DNA of 64,000 nucleotides, taken from an uncultured Flavobacteriales bacterium (GTDB lineage Bacteria; Bacteroidota; Bacteroidia; Flavobacteriales_D; Crocinitomicaceae). The position numbers and the translations under genes were made by a program. Shown piece after piece: positions 1 through 8,048 of the stretch (position 1 is its first letter; every line of letters begins with the position of its first letter). The DNA is taken from the NCBI GenBank assembly GCA_913054135.1, contig CAJXJK010000001.1:368825-432824 (forward strand), in the 5' to 3' direction. The notes beneath the pieces were generated by a model, which saw only the letters and a program-made list of their open reading frames with translations, ran no database searches and was not told the DNA's origin.

Positions 1-181
1 AAGCCTCTTGCATGCGTTTTTTCGCGTGCATAGCTGGATTGTAAATTTTCACAACAAATGAAATCTTGTTGCCATCAACTTTAATGTCCTCTACAAGGTC
101 AAGTGTGATAATATCTTTCTTAAGATCTGGCTCAATTACCTTCTTAAGTGCTTCTTTTACTGCATCTATTGTTATACTCAA
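1..181 (-). CDS. Mrp/ApbC-type Fe-S cluster carrier, N-terminal part (partial at window edge)
   Basis: About 60 N-terminal residues are visible; the rest lies beyond position 1. The visible segment reads like the DUF59/MIP18 domain that precedes the P-loop ATPase of Bacteroidota Mrp proteins, with 'EPDLKKDIITLDLV' and 'NPAMHAKKRMQEA'. Mrp proteins carry and transfer Fe-S clusters in the cytoplasm. The start is taken as TTG at 181: an in-frame TAA (the stop of the upstream enoyl-CoA hydratase) lies one codon before it, and the first in-frame ATG would delete most of the domain. The ATPase part is not visible, so another DUF59 protein, such as the PaaD subunit of phenylacetyl-CoA epoxidase, cannot be fully excluded given the PaaZ neighbour. 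Confidence 0.72.
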   Translation of the reverse strand, partial: MSITIDAVKEALKKVIEPDLKKDIITLDLVEDIKVDGNKISFVVKIYNPAMHAKKRMQEA

Positions 182-184
182 ACC

Positions 185-955
185 TTATTTCTTTTTGAAT
201 GCGTTAATGGCGTTTTTTGTGAAATCAGACAATACCAATTCACCTGAGATAGCCGCTCTTACTTTTAACAAGTTATCCCACGTTTCTGTTCCTTCCCAGA
301 ACACTTTTTTCAATTTTCTCATTGATTCAGGATTTGAACCAGCAAGCTTTGTGGCTAAGGCATCAATTCCTGCATCCATCTCTTCAGCTGTGTCATAAAT
401 GTCCATGTACAAGCCTTTTTCTCTTGCCCACTCAGCAGTTTGAAATTCGGTCGCGTTAATTGTCATTTGTGAAAATGCTGATAATCCAACTTTTCTTTGA
501 ACAGCTGGTCCGACAACATAAGGCCCGATTCCTACCGCCAACTCTGAAAGTTTAACGGCTGAGAATTTTGTTGCAAAGCAATAATCAACTGCAGATGCAA
601 TTCCTACTCCTCCTCCAACAGCTTTCCCCTGAACTCTTCCAATAACTAATTTTGGACACTTTCTAATTGCATTTATAACATTGGCAAATCCAGAAAAGAA
701 CTCTAAACCGGTTTTCTCGTCATTGATCGCAATCAGCTCGTCAAAAGACGCTCCACCGCAAAATGCTCTTTCACCAGCAGATTTTAAAACAATCACTTTA
801 ACATCATTTTGGGCACCAATGTCGGTAATAGTTTTTCTAAGTTTCTCTAAAATTTTACCCGGTAAAGAATTACTCAAAGGATGACCAAATTCAATTGTGG
901 CAATTCCTTGTTCTGAGATTTCTACCTTAACGTGTCCTTGATTTACTGCACTCAT
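185..955 (-). CDS. Enoyl-CoA hydratase/isomerase family protein (crotonase fold)
   Basis: A 256-residue protein of normal crotonase length. The oxyanion-hole segments are visible as 'FCGGASFDEL' (about 65-74) and 'QGKAVGGGVGIA' (109-120). Glu138 in 'LSELAVGI' matches the first catalytic glutamate of enoyl-CoA hydratase. By eye the position of the second catalytic glutamate is a glutamine (near 163), so hydratase chemistry may be altered. It lies 100 bases downstream of paaZ on the same strand and just before an Mrp-like gene, which suggests a role in phenylacetate or related acyl-CoA breakdown. PaaF, PaaG and methylglutaconyl-CoA hydratase are all possible; I do not assign a symbol. Confidence 0.88.
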   Translation of the reverse strand: MSAVNQGHVKVEISEQGIATIEFGHPLSNSLPGKILEKLRKTITDIGAQNDVKVIVLKSAGERAFCGGASFDELIAINDEKTGLEFFSGFANVINAIRKCPKLVIGRVQGKAVGGGVGIASAVDYCFATKFSAVKLSELAVGIGPYVVGPAVQRKVGLSAFSQMTINATEFQTAEWAREKGLYMDIYDTAEEMDAGIDALATKLAGSNPESMRKLKKVFWEGTETWDNLLKVRAAISGELVLSDFTKNAINAFKKK

Positions 956-982
956 AATCGTTATTCTTTTTTATTAAGGGGA

Positions 983-1054
983 CTTCGAGAGCCTCAGCCT
1001 CCCTTTACTTTTCGTTTCTTAATTCCTTAAAGAAGTACCCTGAGGCACTCGAAG
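983..1054. repeat. Dispersed intergenic inverted repeat, copy 1
   Basis: Arms CTTCGAGAGCCTCAG (983-997) and CTGAGGCACTCGAAG (1040-1054) pair with one mismatch around a 42-base spacer, between paaZ and the enoyl-CoA hydratase. The left arm recurs in reverse at 30161-30175 (15 of 15 bases) and, diverged, at 45163-45180. In the transcript it could fold as a hairpin separating two genes of one operon. Confidence 0.6.
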
Positions 1055-1056
1055 GG

Positions 1057-3108
1057 TTATTTACTTTGATCTATTTTCTTCACCATTGTTAAAATGGTTG
1101 CGACACCAATTGTGTCTCCTGTTTCATCATACATGTCCACCAAGAATTTCACAATTCCTTTTGCCACGTCTTCATCATTCTTTTTCTCTTGGTCGATTTT
1201 TTCTTTTACTGTGAAACGCACACCCATTGTTGTACCGATATAAACTGGTTTTGTGAATCTACATTCATCAATTCCGTAATTTAATAGAACCGGCCCTTTT
1301 CTTGGATCAACAAATAATCCGGCAGCTTTAGCTAATACAAAATAACCGTGAGCAACTCTTTGCTCAAACATGGTACCGTCTAGTGAAGTTGCATCAACAT
1401 GGGCATAGAAGTTATCTCCTGATACATTTGCAAAGTTCACGATATCAGCTTCAGTTACTGTATGCTTATGTGTAAACACTGTATCTCCAACCTTCAACTC
1501 TTCAAAGTGTTGTCTGAACACATGAGGATTTGCTTCTGGAGTATCAGCTCCGTATTGAAACTGTTTTGTAATTGCTGTAATTGTTTGAGGATGTCCTTGA
1601 ATGGCTGTTCTTTGCAGGTAATGCTTAACCCCTCTGATTCCACCCATCTCTTCTCCTCCACCTGCTCTACCAGGTCCGCCATGCACTAACATTGGCATTG
1701 GAGAACCATGACCTGTAGATTCTGCCGCACATCTTTCATTTAAGATATGAATACGTCCGTGCATTGAAGCCGCTTCAACTGTATATTCAGTTGCAATATC
1801 CATATCAGATGTAACGATAGAAGAAACTAAAGAACCTTTTCCTAATCTTGCAATTGCAACAGCATCTGCCAAATCTTTATACGGCATTAAAGTAGTCACT
1901 GGTCCAAAACATTCAATATTATGGGCTCCTGTTTTTGTATGTGGGTCGTCATTTCTAAAAACAATTGGTGCCATGAAAGCTCCTTTGTCTTTATCTGCGC
2001 CAATCACATCAAAATCATCTAAGTCTCCAATGACGATATTTTGTTCTTTTTGAAGCAACTCAACGTTTGCTCTAACTCTTTCAACTTGAAGTCTATTTAT
2101 AAGCGATCCCATTCTTACTGATTTATCAGCAGGATCACCAATAGTATTTTTCGCTAACCTTGCAGCTAATGCAGATTGTACGTCATCCATTAATGCTTCA
2201 GGGACAATTACTCTTCTTACCGAAGTACATTTTTGACCTGCCTTAATGGTAATTTCTTTTTGAACTTCTTTAATGAAGATGTCAAAATCTTTAGTTCCAG
2301 GAACAGCATCCTTACCAAGAACAGCAGCATTTAAGGAATCACATTCTAAGTTAAAAGCAACATTATCATTTTGAATGTTATCCTGACCCCCAATTATTGC
2401 TCCTGTTGCAGCAGAACCTGTAAAAGTCACGGTATCTTCTGCTCCAGCAAAATCAATAACCCCTCTACCTAAACCAACCACTAATTGAAGTGCTCCTTCA
2501 GGTAAAATTTTAGAATCAATGATATCTCTTACCATCACCTCAGTCAGGTAACAAGTATGTTCGGATGGCTTAACTACTGCTGGAACACCAGCTAATAAAT
2601 TCACTGCAATTTTCTCAAGCATTCCCCAAATTGGAAAATTGAATGCATTGATATGAATAGCTACTCCTTGTTTAGGCACCATGATGTGATGACCAATAAA
2701 AGAGCCGCCTTTTGATAAGGGAACTGCAGAACCTTCAACATGGTATGGTAAATCTGGCAATTGTCTTCTTAAGGACGCATTGGCGAAAAGGTTTCCTATT
2801 CCACCTTCGATATCTATCCAAGAATCAACTCTTGTAGCACCTGTCCAAGCAGAAACTTCGTAATACTTTCTTTTGTTAGATTGTAAGAAAAGTGCCAATT
2901 CTTTCAGCATCAACCCTCTTTGAGTAAAAGTCATTTTTCTCAAAGTACGGCCGCCTTTTTCTTTGGCGTAATCCATCATGCCTGAATAATCAAGGCCAAC
3001 TGATGAGCATGTTCCGAATTGTTCTCCTGTAATTGCGTTAAATAGTTCTGTCTCTACACCTTCTCCACTGATCCACTCCCCTTTGACATAATTCTGATAA
3101 TTTGTCAT
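1057..3108 (-). CDS. paaZ: PaaZ: oxepin-CoA hydrolase / 3-oxo-5,6-dehydrosuberyl-CoA semialdehyde dehydrogenase
   Basis: Bifunctional ring-opening enzyme of aerobic phenylacetate degradation. The N-terminal aldehyde dehydrogenase domain (about 1-520) shows the catalytic Cys294 in 'GQKCTSVRR' and Glu255 in 'NLECDSLN', one residue off the E. coli numbering (C295, E256). The C-terminal MaoC-like hydratase domain carries 'SGDNFYAHVD' with the Asp/His pair used to hydrate oxepin-CoA. Length 683 is typical. The start is ATG 3108 ('MTNYQNYVKGEW'), because the 11 codons an upstream start would add (to 3141) do not look like the family N-terminus. An enoyl-CoA hydratase follows on the same strand; other paa genes are not in the window. 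Confidence 0.95.
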   Translation of the reverse strand: MTNYQNYVKGEWISGEGVETELFNAITGEQFGTCSSVGLDYSGMMDYAKEKGGRTLRKMTFTQRGLMLKELALFLQSNKRKYYEVSAWTGATRVDSWIDIEGGIGNLFANASLRRQLPDLPYHVEGSAVPLSKGGSFIGHHIMVPKQGVAIHINAFNFPIWGMLEKIAVNLLAGVPAVVKPSEHTCYLTEVMVRDIIDSKILPEGALQLVVGLGRGVIDFAGAEDTVTFTGSAATGAIIGGQDNIQNDNVAFNLECDSLNAAVLGKDAVPGTKDFDIFIKEVQKEITIKAGQKCTSVRRVIVPEALMDDVQSALAARLAKNTIGDPADKSVRMGSLINRLQVERVRANVELLQKEQNIVIGDLDDFDVIGADKDKGAFMAPIVFRNDDPHTKTGAHNIECFGPVTTLMPYKDLADAVAIARLGKGSLVSSIVTSDMDIATEYTVEAASMHGRIHILNERCAAESTGHGSPMPMLVHGGPGRAGGGEEMGGIRGVKHYLQRTAIQGHPQTITAITKQFQYGADTPEANPHVFRQHFEELKVGDTVFTHKHTVTEADIVNFANVSGDNFYAHVDATSLDGTMFEQRVAHGYFVLAKAAGLFVDPRKGPVLLNYGIDECRFTKPVYIGTTMGVRFTVKEKIDQEKKNDEDVAKGIVKFLVDMYDETGDTIGVATILTMVKKIDQSK

Positions 3109-3169
3109 TTTGCTGCGAATTTTGAAGTATAAAATTAGCAATTAAATCAGACAATTTGGTTGAAATCGA

Positions 3170-3547
3170 TCAATTAAGACAGTAAGTGTGACCCTTGATT
3201 TTTTCTTCAGTGAATTCTAAAACCCCATCAAAATCGAGATCAGTCGATTTGGTATATGTAATTTGCCAAACGTAAACAGCATCATCAAGATATTCGCCTT
3301 TCTCGTCTTTTGGCTCCCAATAAGCATCTTGGTCAGTTGTCTCAAACATAACTTCTCCCCATCTATTGAATAAAATCAAGTGATAGTTTTTATATTCCAT
3401 ATCGGTGAATACATGAAATCCATCAGGAGTTCCTCCATCACAATCCCAGGGCGAGAAATGCCTAGGGACGTAAATATGCAAAGAGTCTTCTTGCGCGGAG
3501 GCAGTGAACGAACAAAACAAGAAAATAAAGACTAATGCTTTCATCAT
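3170..3547 (-). CDS. Secreted mini-protein consisting of a T9SS type B (CHU_C) sorting-like domain
   Basis: A 125-residue protein with a signal peptide (1-18) followed almost at once by a gliding-motility C-terminal domain: 'YVPRHFSPWDCDGGTPDGFHV', 'LFNRWGEVMFETT' and 'YWEPKDEKGEYLDDAVYVWQI' match the 'IPNxFSPNxDGxND...NRWGxxVF...WDGxxxGxxxPxGxYxY' pattern of CHU_C (TIGR04131). The usual 'W.G' is 'W.P' and extra residues follow the expected end. Such domains normally sit at the C-terminus of large exported adhesins; here there is no cargo. It lies 67 bases downstream of a porV-like gene on the same strand, suggesting co-transcription. The function is unknown. Confidence 0.8.
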   Translation of the reverse strand: MMKALVFIFLFCSFTASAQEDSLHIYVPRHFSPWDCDGGTPDGFHVFTDMEYKNYHLILFNRWGEVMFETTDQDAYWEPKDEKGEYLDDAVYVWQITYTKSTDLDFDGVLEFTEEKIKGHTYCLN

Positions 3548-3614
3548 TTAGTTGACGAAAGCATTATCAGCTAGTTGCTTAAAGCTTAGAGAATTTCAAT
3601 GTTTGAGAAATAAA

Positions 3615-4727
3615 TCAGTTAAACATATAGCTCAAAGTAAATCTCATAGTATTAGAAAGAGGGTTATTCTGAGTAAGACTTGCCAAATAAGATGCATCCA
3701 AACCAAAAGATTTAAACTTAATTCCGGCGCCAAGACTAACAAATCTTCTATTTCCTTTGGAAGGATGCTCATAAAAGTAACCTGACCTCAAACTCAACAA
3801 ATCTCTATAAACATATTCCACTCCTCCTCCTATTGTCAGCTCTTTTATTTCTCCCATCAACCCATCTTGGGAATCATTAAATGATCTAAACACGCCCTGA
3901 ATTGCAGAAATATTATTGACATTGGCACTTGAACTTGGGACCATCAATTTATTTAAATCCATTGATACAATAATTTTATGATCGGCTCCAACATCAAGTC
4001 CAAAAGCACTTCCAATTCTCAAGTTGGCCGGCAGATAATCTTTGTTCTCAATTGTAGAATAAAAAGATTTGTTGCCAATGTTTGATATTGCAGCTCCCCA
4101 AGACCAACAACCTTTCATCTTACCTACTGAAAATTTTCTTGACATATAGGCATATGATAAATCGACTGCTCCAACCATAGCAGCTTTCACTATCAATGAA
4201 TCAGGACTAACGTTCTGAAGAGCATCAGAATAAATGAATTTCCCGTTTAGACCAACAGAACTATGCTCGGAAATTTTAAAACTGTAGCCTCCTAAAAGTT
4301 CTAAATCGTTAGAAACAAAATCACCTGAAACAAGACTCGAGCCGTTGAAAAGAGGCTGATTCGCATCTGAAAGGTAGCGGATAGAACCACCTAATGAATG
4401 TCGATCATCAGATCCAAGCTTAGTAAAAGATGAAACATATATCAAATGAATATCAGTAACCAGACTATAAAGCCACGGTGAATATGAGACACTGATTCCT
4501 CCAAGTTCTTCTGAAAAACCAATATTTGCGGTATTCCAATGAAATGAATTTTGACCTGAAGAAACAGCCACTCCTGCATCTCCTAATGAGCTTGATCTAG
4601 CATCTGGTGAAAAAAGTAAGAACGGAAAAGATACTTTTATTGTGTTTGATTGCAAATGTTGGGAAATAGACTGGCTATATCCATGATAAGAAAGCGAAAA
4701 GAAGAATGCGATCAAAAATACTTTCAT
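3615..4727 (-). CDS. PorV (LptO)-family outer-membrane protein, T9SS shuttle-like
   Basis: 370 residues: signal peptide, then a FadL-like beta-barrel. 'SPDARSSSLGDAGVAV' and 'HWNTANIGF' near the N-terminus, and 'RSGYFYEHPSKGNRRFVSLGAG' with 'GLDASYLASLTQNNPLSNTM' near the C-terminus, are characteristic of PorV. PorV binds the C-terminal signals of T9SS cargo after translocation and delivers them to the PorU sortase. In most Flavobacteriales porV is next to porU; here the neighbours are a mini type B domain protein and a secreted esterase, so this may be a paralogue rather than the housekeeping copy. No symbol is assigned for that reason. Confidence 0.85.
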   Translation of the reverse strand: MKVFLIAFFFSLSYHGYSQSISQHLQSNTIKVSFPFLLFSPDARSSSLGDAGVAVSSGQNSFHWNTANIGFSEELGGISVSYSPWLYSLVTDIHLIYVSSFTKLGSDDRHSLGGSIRYLSDANQPLFNGSSLVSGDFVSNDLELLGGYSFKISEHSSVGLNGKFIYSDALQNVSPDSLIVKAAMVGAVDLSYAYMSRKFSVGKMKGCWSWGAAISNIGNKSFYSTIENKDYLPANLRIGSAFGLDVGADHKIIVSMDLNKLMVPSSSANVNNISAIQGVFRSFNDSQDGLMGEIKELTIGGGVEYVYRDLLSLRSGYFYEHPSKGNRRFVSLGAGIKFKSFGLDASYLASLTQNNPLSNTMRFTLSYMFN

Positions 4728-4808
4728 TGGGCTCGTTTTAAAATAAAAACGAAGCCAGACCTAGTTTATTTCGCAGACTAAAGAAATCAAACAAGAAAAG
4801 AATGGAAC

Positions 4809-6281
4809 CTAAAGCTTAGAGAACTTTAATGTTTGAGTACCGAATTCAGTATTTACATTTAAAAAATAAAATCCTGCCTGTAGATCATACAAATCAATTT
4901 GATGAAAATCAGACTCAACAATTTCTGATCTCAGAATCTTTCCAGACATGTCAATCAATTGAATATCTGAAATCCAATCAGAAGACTCTAAATTAATGAT
5001 GTCATTTGCGGGATTTGGGAACAAATTCAATTCAAGATTAGAAAGATCACCGAATCCAACATCATCCGACACAATGGCAACAAAATTCTGAATTTCACCG
5101 GCAGCCAAGATATAATTGAATTCTCTCACTTCTAGATCAAATGTACCTGGAGTAATGAATTGCAAATCAATGGTTGCTTCATCATTATTTGTTACTTCAA
5201 AAATATCGGCCGTATTGAACTCCCATATATATTGAGATTCAACATCATTAGAAACTTCAAATGTATACTCTTCATTTAGCCCTAAATAAACAGTGTCAGG
5301 ACTTACTTTTGTCGTAGTTGGTTTGATTAAATCAAAAATAAAATCTCTACTAAATGGTAATAAAGTATCTCCCCAAAAGCTATTTGGAGCTGGATTCCAT
5401 GTTCCGTTATCAGATCCTCCCATCATGTGAATATCCATATTGTTCACGTACATTTCATAAGGTACACCAACTGCTTGTGCTTGATTACTAATAGGCAGTG
5501 CACCATAAGTGGTAGGCAAAGTTGTTAGACCAAAAGGATTTCCCACATTATAGGGAACAGTAGGATCTTCGGTTCCGTGCATGATCATAATTGGAACATC
5601 ACCCGCCTGCATGAAAGTAGTATCAATTGTAGCTCCCCAAAAATCAAGAACAGCTTTCACTTTTGATGTATGGTTGAATGAATTACCAGCACAATCAGTG
5701 CAACCTAAATCATTTACTGTTCCACCTCCATAAGTACTTGCAGGTCTTTCAGACTCTTCATCAAGATATGCCACATGATAAGCAACAAAACCTCCGGCAG
5801 ACATCCCACCAAAGAATACATTGTTTGTATCAATATCATATAAACTCATATTCTCTTTGAAATATCTCACAGCCGCTTTTCCATCTTGCACGGCACGATA
5901 AACTGCGCGCTCTGCACTTTCTTGATCTAAAGGATTGAAGCCTTTTCGGTAATCAATGGTAGCGGCAACAAAACCTTTTCGAGCAAAGGTGTCACAGATT
6001 GCATGCATGTTGTCAACATCTTTTGAGCCATTAACGAAGCCGCCCGCATGCGCAAAAATGATGAGTGGTCTCTTTTGATTTAAATCTCCGTTTGGTTGAA
6101 AAACATCCAAATATAAATCTTCACCCCAATAAGGGAAGACCCATTGAGGCGCAGATCCATATTGTATATCAACTTGATTTAAAGTTGGAAATATTGATTC
6201 TTTATATCTATTTGTATCTAAAGTTTGGGCAAAAGAAGACGCACCTATAAATAGGAACAAAAGAGAGTAGAGTGATTTCAT
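4809..6281 (-). CDS. Secreted alpha/beta-hydrolase (carboxylesterase-like) with T9SS type A sorting domain
   Basis: 490 residues. A signal peptide (1-19) is followed by an alpha/beta-hydrolase domain (about 40-310) with an oxyanion segment 'FAHAGGFVNG' (77-85), nucleophile Ser161 in 'GGMSAGG', a likely Asp239 in 'HGTEDPTVPY' and His285 in 'MDIHMMGG', so the triad looks complete. A PKD-like domain ('YIWEFNTADIFEV...') follows, then a type A sorting domain starting 'LNLFPNPAND' and ending 'TLKFSKL'. The protein is expected to be exported by T9SS and anchored or released at the surface, acting on extracellular esters; the substrate cannot be read from sequence. It belongs to the minus-strand run with the porV-like gene. 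Confidence 0.87.
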   Translation of the reverse strand: MKSLYSLLFLFIGASSFAQTLDTNRYKESIFPTLNQVDIQYGSAPQWVFPYWGEDLYLDVFQPNGDLNQKRPLIIFAHAGGFVNGSKDVDNMHAICDTFARKGFVAATIDYRKGFNPLDQESAERAVYRAVQDGKAAVRYFKENMSLYDIDTNNVFFGGMSAGGFVAYHVAYLDEESERPASTYGGGTVNDLGCTDCAGNSFNHTSKVKAVLDFWGATIDTTFMQAGDVPIMIMHGTEDPTVPYNVGNPFGLTTLPTTYGALPISNQAQAVGVPYEMYVNNMDIHMMGGSDNGTWNPAPNSFWGDTLLPFSRDFIFDLIKPTTTKVSPDTVYLGLNEEYTFEVSNDVESQYIWEFNTADIFEVTNNDEATIDLQFITPGTFDLEVREFNYILAAGEIQNFVAIVSDDVGFGDLSNLELNLFPNPANDIINLESSDWISDIQLIDMSGKILRSEIVESDFHQIDLYDLQAGFYFLNVNTEFGTQTLKFSKL

Positions 6282-6285
6282 ATTT

Positions 6286-6604
6286 TCAATTTACCAAAAA
6301 ATCGGTTATTGTGAGGCCAGTTTTAGACCAACTACCCAGTTTTAATCGACCAATGTATTTTTTTATAATTTTCGTTGTGACGAGGTGATAGCCTGCGTTT
6401 ATATGCAAGACATACACTCCAGATTCAAAACCAGAAAGGTCAAGATTCTCATTTTCAAAACCTTCAGCATTTATTGAACCAATTTCCCATCCACTAAAGA
6501 AATGTTTAATTCATAAATCTGAACAATTGATCCTAAATAAAGTTCGTCTTGAAAAGAATTTAGATACCAAGAAAAGGTAAAGAGTGGTCTAAAAATGCAA
6601 AAAA
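6286..6604 (-). pseudogene. Degraded T9SS type A sorting-domain remnant with a frameshift
   Basis: This roughly 320-base stretch between ddl and the esterase gene has no intact gene. Read on the minus strand, one frame gives 'DELYLGSIVQIYELN' ending at a stop, and a frame one step over gives 'GFENENLDLSGFESGVYVL' and 'TTKIIKKYIG', ending with TGA at 6286-6288. Joined around 6485-6495, the two halves resemble one type A C-terminal domain ('VQIYDLNG...LDLSGLxSGVYVLHI...TKKIIK'). No start codon, signal peptide or cargo domain is present. I read it as the tail of a lost T9SS cargo gene. Confidence 0.6.
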
Positions 6605-6606
6605 GA

Positions 6607-7575
6607 TTAACCTACCAAAAAGATAGAATTTAAAACATCAGTTAAAGTCTGACCATTCTTTTCTATCATTTGCGGAACAATACTTTGTGGAGACATACCA
6701 GGATTCGTGTTTACCTCTATCAAAGAAGGGGTTCCGTCTTCACTCACCATGTAATCAATTCTTGCGAATCCTTTCAATCCCAACCTTCTAAAAACAGACT
6801 TAGACAAGTCTTGAATGTTTTTTGTCCACTCTTCTGAAATTTCTGCTGGTGTGACTTCATTTGATTTACCTTCATACTTAGCTTCATAGTCAAAGTAATC
6901 ATTATGAGTTATGATCTCAGTTAAAGGTAATGCATGAACGCCATCATTATCTGAATACAATCCACAAGTGATTTCACGACCAGACAAAAAAGCTTCAACA
7001 ACTACTTCATCTCCTTCAGAAAATGCCTTTGCAATTGCTTCAGGCATTTCCATTAAAGTTTTCACTTTAGAAATTCCAAAACTTGATCCGCCATCATTTG
7101 GTTTCACGAAGCAAGGGAAACCAAGTTCGTCTGCAATTTCAATTGGATTTGGAGTCTCACCTCTTCTAATTAAAATTGCCTTTGCTGTATCCACGCCAAA
7201 TGCTCTTAAAAAACTATTGCATGCCCATTTATTAAATGTTAATGAAGAAGCGAATGCCGAAGAGTTGATATATGGCAATTCAATCATATCAAAATATGCT
7301 TGAAGCTTACCGTCTTCGCCTGGTGTGCCGTGTATGGTAATTAAAGCCAAATCAAATGCGACAAGCTGTTCATTTATCAGAAAAGTGAACTTGTTCTTAT
7401 CTATAGGAAAAATACCACCTTTTGAATGCACATGCCAAGACTTTTTGCTGACTTCAACCATATATGGTTCATACAGCTCATTATCAATCGACTCAAATAG
7501 CAATCCGGCACTTTTCTGAGAAATTTTAAACTCAGAAGAATAACCACCATAAATTACAGCAATCTTCTTTTTCAT
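6607..7575 (-). CDS. ddl: D-alanine--D-alanine ligase
   Basis: 322 residues with the Ddl N-terminal domain ('AVIYGGYSSEFKISQKSA', with the Ser that contacts the first D-Ala site), a central ATP-grasp lid ('CFVKPNDGGSSFGISKV', 'VVEAFLSGREITCGLY') and the C-terminal metal/substrate segment 'FARIDYMVSEDGTPSLIEVNTNPGMS'. It ligates two D-alanines with ATP for peptidoglycan precursors in the cytoplasm. It is the last of a three-gene run (M20 dipeptidase, LEA14-like protein, ddl) with gaps of 0 and 8 bases, so probably one transcript. Confidence 0.96.
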   Translation of the reverse strand: MKKKIAVIYGGYSSEFKISQKSAGLLFESIDNELYEPYMVEVSKKSWHVHSKGGIFPIDKNKFTFLINEQLVAFDLALITIHGTPGEDGKLQAYFDMIELPYINSSAFASSLTFNKWACNSFLRAFGVDTAKAILIRRGETPNPIEIADELGFPCFVKPNDGGSSFGISKVKTLMEMPEAIAKAFSEGDEVVVEAFLSGREITCGLYSDNDGVHALPLTEIITHNDYFDYEAKYEGKSNEVTPAEISEEWTKNIQDLSKSVFRRLGLKGFARIDYMVSEDGTPSLIEVNTNPGMSPQSIVPQMIEKNGQTLTDVLNSIFLVG

Positions 7576-7583
7576 AAGCTCAG

Positions 7584-8048
7584 TTAAAAGAATGACATGA
7601 ATTCATCATTTGTCATATTATAGGTGTAATCCACCTTCCACTTTTTCTTAAAAATAATTATTCCGGCTTTAATATCACCTGCAATATTGAATGCGATACC
7701 TTCACCAGTTATTAAATTCCAAATAGATGCAAAAGAACTTTTCACAAAATTACTAGCGTCTCCTACCAATACAAAAGGATAAGCTGCCTCTGACTTTTTT
7801 TTGATTTTAATTTTATCTTCAATCCTAACCCAACCGCAGTCTTTTTCTGCAATTTTCAAAAACAAAGCAGATGGTTTAATCACGACAGTAATTTTGTTAG
7901 GGTTTTCAATTATGTAATCAAAACCAATGTTAACCTTTCCATCCTTTTTCTCTACTGTGAAGTTTTCCATCCCTTTGAAAATTAAATCTTCAAAGGCTAA
8001 AGAATTGAATCCAATAAAAAGGAAAAACAAGAAGGCAAATCTTTTCAT
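7584..8048 (-). CDS. Exported LEA14-like (LEA type 2 / WHy domain) protein
   Basis: 154 residues with a signal peptide (1-18, cut after 'FNSLA'). The body has the layout of the LEA type 2/WHy fold: 'VNIGFDYIIENPNKITVVIKP' (an N-P-N motif where beta-strands carry a conserved Asn-Pro) and a C-terminal 'KVDYTYNMTNDEF'. WHy proteins are small beta-sandwich proteins linked to stress or envelope processes; no enzymatic role is implied. Its stop is adjacent to the start region of ddl and it abuts the M20 gene, so it is in the same operon. The family assignment is by fold-like pattern only. Confidence 0.6.
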   Translation of the reverse strand: MKRFAFLFFLFIGFNSLAFEDLIFKGMENFTVEKKDGKVNIGFDYIIENPNKITVVIKPSALFLKIAEKDCGWVRIEDKIKIKKKSEAAYPFVLVGDASNFVKSSFASIWNLITGEGIAFNIAGDIKAGIIIFKKKWKVDYTYNMTNDEFMSFF

